From Heterotrichella gracilis (Eukaryota; Sar; Xanthophyceae; Tribonematales; Xanthonemataceae): 62,480 nucleotides of DNA. Each line of letters starts with the position of its first letter. Within the stretch, counting starts at the first letter, position 1. The stretch lies in assembly GCA_032358255.1 (NCBI GenBank), contig JAULBX010025387.1:1-62480 (forward strand). Reading direction: 5' to 3'. Of this stretch, positions 25,601-39,072 are shown piece by piece. Position numbers and translations under genes: made by a program. Below the pieces are notes generated by a model, which worked only from the letters and a program-made list of their open reading frames with translations, ran no database searches and had not been told where the DNA came from.

Positions 25601-27514
25601 GGGGGGTTGAAGGTGGAGGATGAAGAGGACATGGATGAGGTGATGGAAGGTGTGCCCCCTACCCACCCCTGTGCCCATGTGCATATGCATGGGACCAGTG
25701 GTACTGTCAGTGGGGAAGTCGAAGCTGCTGGGTGCACTGGGAAGCATGCCTGGTAAAATAGATTGTGTGGTTGTGCGCCACACAACATCCTAATTATTGC
25801 TTCAGCAACCTGTGCATGCACCCCACTGCCATGCCTACAGCTGTCCCCATCTCCCCACCCACCTCTCCCGCGGCACCAGGTGACACCAGCCTGCGCCAGC
25901 TGCGCGCCGCTGCCGACGACATCCACGTCACCTTCAGCCCCGCCACCTGGCAGTCCATGAGGGCCCATGTGACGTCATTCACACGCACCAGTCGCACCGC
26001 CGGGGGCCGCACCTGCGCCCACACCCTGCATTATGTGGTGACTCACCCTGCTGATCCCGAGGGGGGGCGGGTGGTGGAGGCGGTGGGGGCGCGTGCGGCG
26101 CTTGCTGCGGTGATGGAGTGGTTCCCTGTGGGGGTCAAGAAGAGGGGCAAGGCCAAAGTGGAGAAGGGTCCAAAGGGTAAGGAGTCACCAAGGGAGCCGC
26201 AGCAGTGCAGGGGCGAGGGGGAGGCGGGAGGTTCCACGTCTCATGCGCCCCCCTCCCATACGTGTGCAGCAGACCAAGGGGGCAATGGCCCTCAGGAGCA
26301 CAGGCCACACCTGTTCTTCCTGCAGAAGAGGCGCCGTGAGAAGGCAGTCGGGGCAGTGGGGGGAGTTGGAGGCGGAGGTGGCACCGAGATTCCAGCCGAT
26401 GATCCCTTGCCCGCCACTCCCAGCCACTCCCACACCAGGCAGCGCAAGGCAGACAAGGAGCAACAGCGCAGTGGTAGGGAGGCGCATGTCGATCCCGTTC
26501 CATCCACCCGCCCGGACCCACCCGCCGCTACCAGCAGCAATGAGGGAGCAACGCAAGAACGCCACCGTGCAATATCCGCATCCCGCCCTGCCCTGGCTCC
26601 CCGCCCCGCCGCCCCACCCCCCCTGGCCACCGCCCCCCAACGCCCCCAAACCTCCGTCCCCCAACTCCCTCTGGCCTCTTCCCCTCCTCCCCCCCTGGCC
26701 TCCGCCCCCCCCAGTTCCGACAGCCCTGCTCATGTGAAGGCCCTGGGGTTTGTGTCCCATGCCCTGTCGCTGGTGCGGGAAGAGCTGCCTGAGGACCGGA
26801 GCGCACCCACACTGGCGCAGAACCGCCTCACCAGGTTTGCCTTTGAGTTCACCAGCAACAGGTGGAGGGCAGACGCAGCAGGAGGCCAACCCGCATGGAG
26901 GTGAGCCAGGCAGGGGGTCCACGCGCGTTGCGTGCAAACTGCAACAGGTCTGTAAGCCGGGTAACGTGCCCCCACCAGTCACTGCACTGCATGCACTACT
27001 GCCTGGTCACTGCAGGTGACACGCGTGTACCCGCCCACCCATGCCTTCGCCCCTGACCCTGCCCCCCCGCCGTCCCGCAGCCTCCCCGGCGACAGCGACG
27101 TGGTCACCCTGCTGGCCACTGTGCTCAAGGGTGCCGCCAGCGCCTCCCTGCGCCAGCTGTACGGGGCCACGCAGGCAATGGTGGTGGTGCTGGACAGGGA
27201 CGTGAAGGAGCAGGTGGGTGGCCTGGAGGGTGGCGGGCTGGGGGGTGGGGGGTGTTGTGTCTGTAACGTGCGGGCTGGTCATCGCTGCTGTGGGCTTTGG
27301 GGCATTCCATGGCTTGGGGTACACCTTTTACCTGTCAGGTGAACCGGTACCACACCATCCCTGGCATACCCTGCTGTCCCTTGACCTGCTCATCATTCCT
27401 CCAACCCCCTCCCCCCATCACACGCAGCCACCAATCGAGGCCCCTGCACGCGTGTCATCCTTTGTGCGCCAGCTGAGGGAGGTGTGGCAGCTGCACCTGC
27501 CGGAGGCACACTGA
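22638..27514 (+). CDS. Putative chromatin reader: Tudor-like modules plus half CXXC zinc motif
   Basis: The first exon (22638-22684, MEGGAVCVGKTVVVT) joins 23156-23279 in phase, giving a Tudor-like barrel: VGKTVVV, RRGQLVSHD, CYGVQYDDG. Exon 23399-23542 ends with RCGTCVDC, and the next (23734-23917) begins with ACLSTRC. Together these give the CxxCxxC...C...C pattern of a half CXXC DNA-binding zinc motif. The second Tudor-like module follows: GERLRVWWPVD, YYPATVLDWD, HKALLMYDDGDVEARVLH. Later exons (about 24530-24645, 24827-24940) hold LAWIGMGPGALRSW and LLRTYLKERVVLAG. A long Pro/Ala-rich disordered section with KRRR and acidic EDEEDMDEVMEG runs to about 26700. A helical C-terminus ends VSSFVRQLREVWQLHLPEAH. 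It is probably nuclear, binding methylated histone tails and CpG DNA, but the exact family is unknown. Exon borders between 24190 and 24550 are uncertain. Confidence 0.7.
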
Positions 27515-28361
27515 ACCACAGCCACAGCCGCTGGGGTGCTGAGTAGGACGGTGCTGTTTCAGGCCAGCTCGCCAGCCATGGATCCTGTGCCACACTGGCA
27601 ATTTTGGGGTGCAAAATCATAGGCGTGTGCAGAGCTTGTATTGGAGTAAACTGCCAGGGTCAGGAGGTTACTGCCAGCGAGCAGGGCTGTAGTGGCGGTG
27701 CCGTGTTTGAGGCAATAGCAGGCCCATGCCATGATTGCATGTTGCTTGCGAATAGCAAGCGCAAGCGTGGCTGCTGGAGTTGGTACCTGCGCAACACTGG
27801 ACTGTCTTGGGTGATGACGTCGTATCTGCCCCTGACGTGAGGGTCTGGCTGCATGTAAGCAGCAACTGCATTGCAGTCGTAGTTGTGGCATGCCCCGCTT
27901 GGTATTTTGGAACCCTAGAAGGTTTGTGTCAGCTTGTTCTCGAGTGCTTGCACTGTATGGTGTGGGTGGACAAAATATCAATATCTGCTGCGGCTTCATG
28001 AAGGGTTGAAATGCATTAATGCTGAGAATTCCTCTTTTTGACTTTGTGAGCCCCATCAATGTGGTACATTTTGGGGTGGCCGAATCTGGCTGTTTTGTGA
28101 CCATGTGGGCCCCATGGGCGCCTGTACTGCAGTCTGCCACTTTCAGCAACTTTTTTGCCAAAGTTTTGGCTCATAGAAAACCGTTACAATCGCCCAAAAC
28201 CCACGCCATGATCCCCGAGAAGCCACTGGCTCTAGGTTGAGAAGGTGTGCTCGTGCTCCCTCTCCCTTCTGCCTTGCCCAAGGCGACCGGGATCAGACGC
28301 CAGGCGTGACACTCGCCCCATCACTAGGGTAACAGGAGTTCGCCGAGTGCAGTTCGCCAAG
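27515..28361. other. Intergenic region with promoter of urea carboxylase
   Basis: It separates the Tudor-like gene (stop at 27514) from the proposed first exon of urea carboxylase. No gene or RNA was recognised. The region just before 28362 should contain the transcription start of the urea carboxylase gene. Confidence 0.45.
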
Positions 28362-31300
28362 ATGCAAACGGACGGTAAGCACGAAGCTGCTTTCACGCTA
28401 CTCCCAAATCCAATAGTTGCACCGTGCCATGCGAGTTGCGGCAACCTGATCCAGCGATCCCTTTTGGGTCAGCTCGGTGTGGCAGGTATACATAGGTGTG
28501 CGATCCCTGTTGTCCCAACGGCTGGTGTGGGCTGCCCAATACTGGGTAGTTGCAGTGATGTATATGCAAGTGGGTTCGCCGTGGTCGTGCTTGCGAAGAA
28601 CCCTTGTTGAGCCTGATGTGTTTGGTGACTCCGGCCCACCTGGGTACCACCCGACCCAACTGACCCCACGACTAGGCCCCACTGTCCACACCGCATCAAA
28701 CCTCGCACCATGCTGATATATTTATTTGCAACCCTGCACACTTGTACAGTGCGTGACTATTCAGCACTTTGCAGTATGCCCATAGGTGAACCTCGACTGG
28801 GTGAATGGTCTGGGCGGGCCATGGCCGTGATCACCCACTGATGTGTCGTACGCGTAAAGCCTTGCCTCATACCGGGCAATCTAATACCTCTACTCACCCG
28901 GTCGTTCTGTTTGCGTCGCCCGTCTTTCCTGGCATGTGTAGCCACATGGGCGTCAGGTGGCTGACCCACGTGCTTCACAGTTGGCGATCCCGCACACGCT
29001 GAAACGCTCGCAAGCCCTGTCGTAGCTGGCCTTAGGCTGATGGTGGTGGTATTAGTAGGCCGGCAATACCTGTTGCGGATGGTGTGCTGTTGGCATGTGC
29101 TATGTGTGTCAATGGTTGGGCTTCAGCTGTACTGAGCAGGCATACCCTCTCACCAGTTGCAGACTGCCCACCACTGGCTGGAGACAACACATAATCTACA
29201 CTTGCAACCCCTGATCCTTGCCCTGCACCCTGCTTGTACCCAACCTGGTGCTCCCCCATCCCACCATCACCCCCCACTCCCTTCAATGCCTGTTCACCTC
29301 ACCCCCCTCCCTTGCCCCCTTGCCAGGCGCCATCAAGCGGGTGCTTATCGCCAACCGCGGCGAGTTGGCCTGCCGCGTGATGCGCACCTGCACCCGCCTG
29401 GGCATCCAGGCCGTAACTGTGTACACTGCGCCTGACGCGCTGTCCTTGCACGTGCTCACTGCCGCTGAGAGCGTGTGCTTGGGGGAGTCAACCAAGGCAT
29501 ACCTGGATGGGGACCTGCTCATAAAGGTGGGTGCGGGGCAGTGGGTGAAACTTGGGAATCAGTGGGAGGCTGTTGACAATATTGGAGTATTTTGTTGCGC
29601 CAGTGCAATACGCCTGGCATGGCCTGTTACACTGGATAGGTGGCCAGTGCACGTGGCGCTGGCAAGGTGCCACGCTGGTGGGAGTGTCCTCAGTTGGTCT
29701 GCATATGATCATTGTAGAAAGAAAGTTTATGCAGGTATTGTCCCACCAACACAAATGTTGCAACTCTTCCCCACCTACCGCTCCCACCCAGGCTACAACC
29801 CTACACCCCGCTTCCTGTTCCCCGCCCCGCAGGTTGCCCAGGACCACCAGTGCCAGGCCATCTACCCTGGCTATGGCTTCCTGTCGGAGAACACAGAGTT
29901 TGCTGAGAAGTGCGAGGCGGCGGGGGTCATCTTCATAGGTGCGGGGCGGCAAGAGGTGTGGGGGTGAAGTGGCTGTATGGCGGCCAGGGGTTGTCATGTG
30001 GTAGCGTCCCCCGGTGCTGTGTCATACACGCACATGTGCACGCGTCTCAAGAATGTTGGTAGCGTGGGGCTGAGTTAAATAGGACAGTGTCAGAACGATG
30101 TGTGCACTTGGTTCCGGCGCCTCGATCTGCTTGCGGCCTGCACAGCCTAGAGCACCAACACTGCCTGGATCACATGCACATGCACCCTCCTCTCCCCTGT
30201 TCTTACCCCGCATCCGCCACCGCAGGGCCCCAGGCCTCGTCCATGGCCATGTTTGCGCAGAAGCACATTGCGCGCGACATCGCCATCGCCGCGGGTGTGC
30301 CTGTGCTCACCGGCTCCCCCCTGCTGGTCACCACCGAGGAGGCGGTGGCGCATGCGGAGAAGGTGGGGTTCCCGGTGCTGCTCAAGGCGACGGGCGGCGG
30401 CGGGGGCATCGGGATCCACATCTGCAGGTGAGAAGGGTGATGCGGCATAGAAATCCGCACCTGCGTGTGGCTTAATCAGACCGCATGGATGTGCACATGG
30501 CTGGCATGTGGCGCGCATGCATGCTGGTGCATTATGGCATGCCCTTGAATTTGGATCGCTGGCGGTTCTGAAGCATGACCACCATAGCTGGCATGACGGA
30601 CGCTGATCTGACCAACTCCTCTACTGAGCAGGACCGTTGAGGATGTTGAGCTGTACTTTGGGTCCGCACAGCGCCAGGGCGAGGCAAGCTTTGGTGATGC
30701 TGGCGTGTTTGTGGAGACATACGTGCAAAACGCACACCACATCGAAGTGCAGGTGAGCAGTTTGCAAATGTGTGGGGTTTGAGAGGACAGGGAGGGCCAG
30801 GGAGGATTGGGTACTGCTGTACCATCCCGCTGCATCTGCGCCCCATGGGGTTGCAACGCCAGTGGGGCAATCGTGTGCCCGCTGCGCTTCAGGATTGCCC
30901 ACTTTGCGTACGCTGTGCATCCACATGTGCCGCACCCTCCTTCACCCCCCTCCCTTCCTCACTGAGCAGGTATTTGGCGATGGCGAGGGCACCGTGGTTG
31001 CCCTGGGCGAGCGCGAGTGCTCCATCCAGCGACGCCACCAGAAGGTGCTTGAGGAGACCCCAAGCCCAATCGTTGACCCCGACCTGGGTGCGGCCCTTAT
31101 GGCTGCCGCCACCTCGCTGGGCAAGCACTGCAACTACCGCAGCAGCGGGACGGTGGAGTTCCTGGTGGACGATGAAACCAAGCAGTTTTACTTCTTGGAG
31201 ATGAACACGCGGCTGCAGGTGGGCACGCGATTGCATCCTGGGCACACCTGCATGTCATTGCTGGCACACATTTGGGGTATATTGGCTGGGGTGGGTGGCC

Positions 31301-34300
31301 ATGCCATGGCCCATTGGATTTGGATGGGTTCGTAGGCACCGCTGCTGGCCATGCGGTGGATAGACACCAACTGCCATGCAGGATGACAGCATGCCCTCCC
31401 ACTTTGTGCATGCACTCAGACCCCCTCCCCTCCTGCAGGTTGAGCACGGCATCACCGAGCTTGTGAACGGCATCGACATCGTTGAGTGGCAGTTCATGGC
31501 GCAGGACAGCCTGCTCAAGGACAGGCTCAAGCTGGCGGAGTTTGTGCACAACCCACAGGTAGGGGGGGTGTTGACGAACTTGGCCATGCCGGTGGCAGGG
31601 AATTGGGGAAGGGGCAGGGGTCGTGGACTGTGGCATGCATGCAATATGTATGTGGATGACCCAGGTGCATGTGGCACAACCTCACACGTACAAAAATCTC
31701 ATTCACGCATTGTGTCCATCATAGGCCTTTGAACAGCCTTGCTGACAAGGGTGCTGTGGCTGCACCTATGCACCCACCATGTTGCCGGTTGACAGTTGCG
31801 CTTAATGTGGACAAGGACATCACACACTCGTTCACCCTCCCACCCTCCCCCTTGGTGCAGGGCCACAGCATTGAGGTGCGCATCTGTGCGGAGGACCCCT
31901 CGCGCAACTACCAGCCTTGCTCAGGCACACTGGGGGAGGTGGCATTCCCAATGGGTGAGGCGTACACACTGCACAAGGAACATGCAAGGCGCATGCACTT
32001 TGCAGCACAAGAGAGAACATGCGCACCCCATCCTGTGAGCATGCTTGCGCCTGGTGCCGGACCAAATGTGCCACATTGGCCCTGATCCAATGTATGTCAT
32101 TACCCCACCACCCTCCTCACCCTGCACCCCTCTCTCTCCAGAGCTCGAGGGCGTGCGCGTCGACACCTGGGTTGAGACCGGCAGCGAGGTGACCGCATTC
32201 TACGATTCCCTCATTGCCAAGCTCATGGTGCACGCAGACACGCGCGTGGAGGCAATCGCAAAGCTGGCGTACGCACTGGAGCTCACCAAGGTGAGGAGGG
32301 GGGGAACAGGGTGGGAAGACGGTGCATGTACTGTGTGGGGCATTGACACCAAGAAGTTGTCAGCAGTGCATGCAATCTTTGGTTGGCGATGCACATGGTT
32401 GCTTCTAGTATAGATTTGCTGGTGCTCGCCACTGCCCCGCCACCACTCCCATCCCCCACATGTCTCCTTGAACCCCTCCCTCACCCCTTGTCCTGTCCGA
32501 GGTCCCTACGTGCTTGATGTCACAGTCGGGGTTTTAAAATAGTTTCCTCCCCACACCCCAGATCAAGGGCATCCCCACCAACCTCGAGTTCCTGCGCCAC
32601 ATCATCACCTACGAGGGGTTCAAGGTGGGCCGCACAACCACACGCTTCCTGGAGAGTGTGCACTACGCGCCGCATGCGCTGGAGGTGCTTGAGGCGGGCA
32701 TGCACACCACGGTGCAGGACTGGCCTGGGCGGGCGAGGCTGTGGTCTGTGGGAGTACCGCCCTCTGGGCCAATGGACAGCCTGGCGCACAGGTGGGGCCA
32801 GGGCAGGATTGGTGGTTGCATCAAATGCTGGCTTGCAAGTGCAACGGTGCATCAGGGGCTGGTTGTCCATTGCTTGCATGCATCCATCTGCCATGTGTGG
32901 TGATGGTCTTTCTGGCATGGAGGGATGAGGTGCAGCCCTCATGGTGTTGGCCACAGTCCACAGCCCATCACTCAAACCCTAACCAAGGGTTTCCCATCCG
33001 CCACAGGTTTGCCAACGCGCTTGTCGGAAACTCCTCCGACGCCGCTGCCCTTGAGGTCACCCTCACTGGCCCCACCCTCAAGTTCTACCAGGAGGTGGTG
33101 GTGGCAATATGCGGCGCTGACGTGGCGGCCACCGTTGACGGCCAGGCTGTACCCATGTGGACCAGCTTCCTGGTCACGCCGGGGGCGGTGCTCAAAGTGG
33201 GGCCGGTGCTGGTGAGTAACGGGGGAGTGGGGGGGGGGGTGGCGCGAGTGGCTGTGTGGGTATGCCATGCATGGTGCTGATTGAGCGTGGGTTGAGGCCT
33301 ACTCCTGGCATGAGGTATATTGCATCTGGTCACTACATGTATAATGAGGACTGATTAACGATGAGGCCAAGCCTGCTGTGGCAGTGTGCTGTGGCTGATG
33401 GGGTGTAGGTGTTGAGGAGCAGGATGGGACGTGTCTAGAAGCGTGCGTGGGAGGCCTGAGTTGGTATGGGCTGACCCTGATGTGTGTGCTATGAGTCCAG
33501 GCTGGCTGTGGTGGCAGCCGTAGCTACATCGCCATCAGCGGTGGCATAGACGTGCCCGACTACCTGGGCAGCAAGGCGACGTTCCCAGGGGGCGTCATGG
33601 GAGGATTCCAGGTGAGTGAAGCAGGGCTGTGGACGTACCAAGGGGTGTGCAAGTACATGCATGTAGTATTAATGCTCCACTATGTCTCCAGACCCATATT
33701 TCATCCCTGCCATGTGGCTCCATGCAAATGCTGCCCCCCTCCCATCAACGCACGCCGCTCCCACTCCTTTCCCCCCACACCAACCCACCTATCCCCACCC
33801 CCTCCAGGGCCGCGCCCTGCGCGCCCACGACCTGGTCCCGCTGGCCGTGGTTGACCCCGCCCACTGGGACCGCCTGGTGACCGGCACCGCGCTGCCCTCG
33901 CGCTGGACGCCCACCTACTGCCACGAGGAGGCGGTGTGGCAGGTGCAGGTGCTGCCAGGGCCCCAGGCTGCCCCCGACTACTTCACCCCCGAGGATATGG
34001 AGGTGTTCTACTCGTCGGACTACGCGGTGCACCACAACTCGTACGTGGGGGGTACCTGTCGCATGTACTGAGCATATGCATGGGGCATGCACATCGGGGC
34101 CGGATTTAGGCTTAGGTTTAGGGTTCAAAATATATGATGAAGGGGTGGCATCGCGGCAGACGCTCATGAGGCTCATGAATCATGATGGGCTAGTGCACAA
34201 GCTGCATCCACCAAAATAAAGCGCATCTCTCGTTTGGTAATCAAGTCTGCCCACCATGGCCCGCCATGCAGCACTCCTCCTTCCTTGACCCATACCTTGC

Positions 34301-37300
34301 ACACATTAAATTCCGCATGCCCCTTACCAACACCGCCTGCAGCAACCGCCTGGGCATCCGCCTGGAAGGCCCCGCCCCCACCTGGGCGCGCAGCGACGGC
34401 GGCGAGGGCGGGTCCCACCCCTCCAACGTGCACGACCATGTGTACGCAATCGGCACCATCAACTTCACCGGCAACATGCCCATCGTGCTCATGGTGGATG
34501 GGCCCTCGCTGGGCGGCTTTGTGTGCCCCGCAACCATCATCAGCACAGAGCTGTGGAAGATGGGCCAGGTGGGGTTGGGGGGTGGGGAGGGGGGCATGGC
34601 GAAGTGGTTTACATATCTAGTTAGGGGTGCAGAGTCCAGCCTGTGCATGGACCAGTACGGTCAGGCATTTAAATGAATTGTTTGCAAGGCACGACAGCAT
34701 GCGGGTAGTTACCTAGTGTGACGACACGCTGCTGTGCCTGTGGTGCAGGTGCGCCCTGGGGACAAGGTGCGCTTTGTGAAGACCAGCATCGAGGATGCCT
34801 ACCTCAAGTGCCTGACCACCGACAAGCAGGTGGAGCTGGTCACCAGCCTGGCAACCGGGCAGCTGCAGTTTGATGCGGACGCGCTCAACGCCCTGGCCGC
34901 ATATGCACCACCAATGCCGCCCTGCCCCACAACTGATGTGGTGCTCATGACCATCCCCGCTTCGGACACGCACCCGGGGGCAATCTACAGGTGGGGTGGT
35001 GGGGGCATCAAGGTGCATGGTGTGCGGTATGACCAAACAGTGGGCAACATAGTTGGACAATGCATTGGGATGCTACACCTGGTTATGGCCTGACGCCATC
35101 CCGATTATTCTGGGGGAAAACCGCCGCATCGACTGCAATATGTTGCCGCCACCACCACCACTGCAGGCCTCCCTGCACCACCCCGCCATCACTCACACCT
35201 TGTTGCCCCCCTCAGGCTTGCCGGCGACCGCTATGTGTTTGTTGAGTACGGCCCCATGGAGCTTGACCTTGCGCTGAGGGTGCGCGTGCAGCAGCTGGAG
35301 GACTGGTGCAGGGAAAAGGTGAGGGGTGGTGCTTGGGGGGACCTGAGGGGCGGGCGGGGGGAGATGACATGCATGTGCACTGCTGGAAGAGTGAGATGGA
35401 TGCGCATTGACATGAGCTTGCAGGCATGCCCATGTGGGTTGGCAGCTGCAGCTACCCTGCACAAGTGGGCATGAAAGGCGGCCAGATACCTAGCCATGCA
35501 TGCACATGTGCTGACCACCTGCAAGGTGCGCATGGACACAGTCCACATACCCATGAGCCAATCCCTGCCCCACTTCCCGCCCCCGCAGGACATCCCCGGC
35601 CTGGTTGAGACCGACCCTGGTGTGCGCTCCTGCATGATTGAGTACGACCAGCGCCTGCTGCCCCTGTCAGCACTCCTGGATCTGCTCAAGCAGGCGGAGT
35701 CCGAGCTGCCCTCCGCCCTGGATGCGGTGCTGCCCTCGCGCATCCTGTACCTGCCCATGGCATTTGACGACCGCTGGGCGCACGAGGCCATAGACAAGTA
35801 CACCAAGAGCGTGCGCCCCGACGCGCCCTACCTGCCCAGCAATGTGCAGTTCATCGCTGACAACAATGGGCTCACCACCAAGGAGGAGGTCAAGGTGTGT
35901 GGAGGGGGGTAAATTCTGATGTCAGCAGTTGAAGTGCTTGTCAGCAGTTAAAGTACCATGTGGGTTATTGGTGAGCCGACTGTCTCACTGGCACACACCA
36001 CATAGTGTATTTTGGCTTTGAACCATTTCATAGGATGGCCCGCCAGTACAGGCAATCCTCGCCACAGCTACCCCTGCCTGACAGCCCTCGCCCCCTCCCA
36101 CCCGCAGGACATCCTGTTTGCCGCCAGCTACATGGTCATGGGCCTGGGAGACGTGTACCTGGGGGCGCCATGCGCGGTGCCGCTCAACCCCCTGCACCGT
36201 CTGGTGGTGCCAAAGTACAACCCAGCGCGCACCTTCACCATGGAGGGAACCGTGGGCATCGGCGGCTGCTACATGTGCATCTACCCCATGAGCTCGCCTG
36301 GCGGGTACCAGCTGGTTGGTCGCACGCTGCCCATCTGGAACACCTTCACGCGGGCAGGGCCGTTTGAGAAGAACAAGCCGTGGCTGCTGCGCAACTTTGA
36401 CCAGGTGAGGGGCTAGGGTGGGGCTGGTAGGTGTTGTGGGGCCGCTTGGAGCTGGGCACAGCACCGCAAGGGTGACATACTGGCCAAAAATGTTTTCTTT
36501 GCAAATTCTCCTAGCTGATTTAGACAATGTCATTGAATGATGTCTCAACTCCAATGGCATTTTTCCTGTGCCATTAAAATGCCTGTTGATTAAAATGCCA
36601 TTGCTTCAGCTCATGCAATGATGAACCCTCAGATATGCGTCCTCACCCCCTGCCCCCCTCCCCAGGTTCGCTACTACCAGGTGAGCGAGGATGAGCTCAT
36701 CACCCTGCGCACACAGTTTGCAAATGGCCAGCTGGCGCTGCGCACCGAGGCCACCAGCTTCTCCATGGCTGAGTACAAGGAGAGCGTGGCGGGGCTAGAG
36801 GAGCAGGTGACAGAGTTCAAGGCGCGGCAGGCGGCGGCCATGGCGGTGATGGCGGTGCGGGATGCGGAGTCGCTGGTCCGCGTGGAGGAGCTGCGGGCAC
36901 AGCAGGGAGAGATGGAGGAGGTCAGCAGAGGGGAGGGGAGGGGAGGGGAAATTGCTACTCGTTATTATTTGCATCATCATTTGGGGTGCACGCCCCAGTT
37001 TTGCATGACCAATTTCTCTCTACTGATTTGATCATCTGTTCAGCATGTGATGCATGTGCCCACCTGCACGCGGGCAACATCCAAGTCGATGCCGCATTTG
37101 GCTGCATTGACAACCATGCCTAATAATTCGCCAAATTTCCCACATGATGACATTGCATCCTCGACCAAACACCCATATGGATGCCATTGCATTCTTACTC
37201 ACCTCGTTGCCCTACCATCCATCACTCCTGGCATGCCCCGCCCCTCACCACCACCAACCCCTCTCCCCCCTTCCCCAGGCCGCCGATGAGGGTGCTGAGG

Positions 37301-37766
37301 AGGCTGACGAGGAGGGCGTGATCAAGATCCGCGCCCCCGTGACCGGCACCGTGTGGGAGATCAAGACCAGCGTGACCAGCGAGGTGACCAGCGGCAGCCC
37401 CCTCATGGTGCTGGAGGCCATGAAGATGGAGTACGCGGTGCATGCAACGGAGACAGGTGAGGACAGGCACATGGCATGGTGCATTCACAGCCGTATGGCA
37501 CGGTGGGGGTGTGAAAGAGACATGTTGGATGGGCGGGGAGTGTCGGGAGCTGTTATCCTTGTGTTACCCAGGGTTTAGGGTTTAGGGTGGCTGCCCAAGA
37601 CTGGTGATGCATTCACCATTGCCATGATGGTGAACCCCAGGCCTGCTCCCCCCACTGACCTCCCCTCCTTGTCCCGCCAGGCACCGTGAAGCACATCCAT
37701 GTCAGCCCCGCGCAGCTGGTGCAGCAGGGCACACTACTGTGCACAGTCACCATGGCTTGCGGGTGA
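28362..37766 (+). CDS. DUR1: Urea carboxylase (biotin-dependent), stand-alone DUR1
   Basis: About 21 exons encode some 1,200 residues, the normal length for urea carboxylase without allophanate hydrolase. Domains in order: biotin carboxylase ([18 protein letters not shown] at the start, [14 protein letters not shown]-grasp loop [33 protein letters not shown] spanning two exons, EVRICAEDP); AHS2/KipA-like carboxyltransferase ([59 protein letters not shown]); AHS1/KipI-like ([46 protein letters not shown]); and biotinyl domain with biotin Lys in EAMKMEY. It makes allophanate from urea, bicarbonate and ATP. The proposed start is a 13-nt exon (28362-28374, MQTD+G) whose phase fits the acceptor at 29326; this start is inference. 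Last exons: about 37279-37457 and 37681-37766. Confidence 0.96.
37574..37587 (+). repeat. Interstitial telomere-type repeat (TTTAGGG)2
   Basis: Two tandem TTTAGGG units preceded by GGG lie in the last intron of urea carboxylase. A degenerate relative (TTTAGGCTTAGGTTTAGGG) occurs at about 34105-34123 in another intron of the same gene. Confidence 0.7.
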
Positions 37767-39072
37767 TGCGCGGCAGCAGCAGCGGCGCAAGCACAAGCCC
37801 ATCAGGGAAGGAGGAGCCTCTGGCCCTACTGAATGGGTGGGCGCTGGGTCGACCCACTGATCAGTCCAACCTCGCTCATACAAGATATTCAGATCAGCCA
37901 TGTGCATCTGGGTTTTCCATGCTGGAATTAGACACTGGCCTCAGAAGCCACTGGAGGTAGCTACCATCATTTCAGGGCGGATCTATTTGTTACTGCGTGA
38001 CACTGTTTTTTTCCTTCTTTATTTATGATTGTACTGGACCCCAGTACATATAGGAAAGTGCATTGAGGCTTGAGGTAACCACCCTTGAAGAGAAGCATCT
38101 GTACAACGTTGCCATCTGCAGTCCTAGTTCCCAATTTGTGCACTGTCAGCCGCTGCAAGTGATTGCGATATCTAGTTGGTAATCAGTGGTTACGCCACTG
38201 ATGGCCTTGACAGTCAGACTTGTCTGTGCACGTGCCAGAATCACCTGACAAATAGTACCTCAGCTTGAAGTTCGGACTACCCAGTTACACTTCTCCTCTT
38301 GGCTAGCCAGCACTGAGCCATTTAGGCAGGGCAGCTGTCATGATTTGACAAATACCTCTTGAAGTTTTATTGATGCACATGTGCCTGTAGCCGAGTGCAT
38401 TTCACTTGTTAACCATCACGCCATGCCTGCTCAGATCTGGCTATCTGGCTCGAGCGACAATTGCACCGCACAGCCAGATAGCTGAACTAGACACCCCGCT
38501 CGTTGTCCCAATTTGAGTGGTAGCTGAAAGTGCAGCGCCAACATGGTGGCTACAGGCCAGTAGCATACGCATGCAAGTAGTGTCATACGATATGTGTTAC
38601 AGACCCCCAGTGCTACCGAGTAGACAGGACAGCACCAGGCAGTTTTTTGCAGTGCAAGGTCTTGGCAAGCATGCATGTATGTGCATTTGCTACCACGCAA
38701 AGCAAGGAAGAGTTGTGAGGAACCTTTTGCAGTGCGTCCGCTGTATGAACGAGGTCAAGCTCTCCTCAAATGATGGCTCGTATTTTCAAGCAGTATTGTA
38801 ACTCAGGTTACCACTACTGACGTGCAAAGTATTGGCAATGGCTGCATGCCCCCCTCCCCCCAACTGTTGCAGACCACCCGAGTGAAGGTTTCACCGTGAA
38901 CAGATGCGCTGCTGGCAAACCCAAATCAAGTGAGCTGCCTAAATCTGCTATCTGCAGCGTGAAGAAGTTGACGCCTGTGGGTGCTGTCCGGCGCAGACCT
39001 GTCTAGCTGCTACACATACACCACTGCACATCCACCCATGCGTTGCATCGAAAATGCTCTGTGTTGAGTGGC
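37767..39072. other. Convergent intergenic region
   Basis: Urea carboxylase (plus) and the GYF protein (minus) end towards each other here, so the stretch holds two 3' ends. No convincing coding signal was found; short open frames on both strands lack motifs. Confidence 0.5.

Noticed and set aside
26185..26982. 265-codon minus-strand Gly-rich open frame
   Set aside because: It is the shadow of the Pro-rich exon of the Tudor-like gene on the plus strand.
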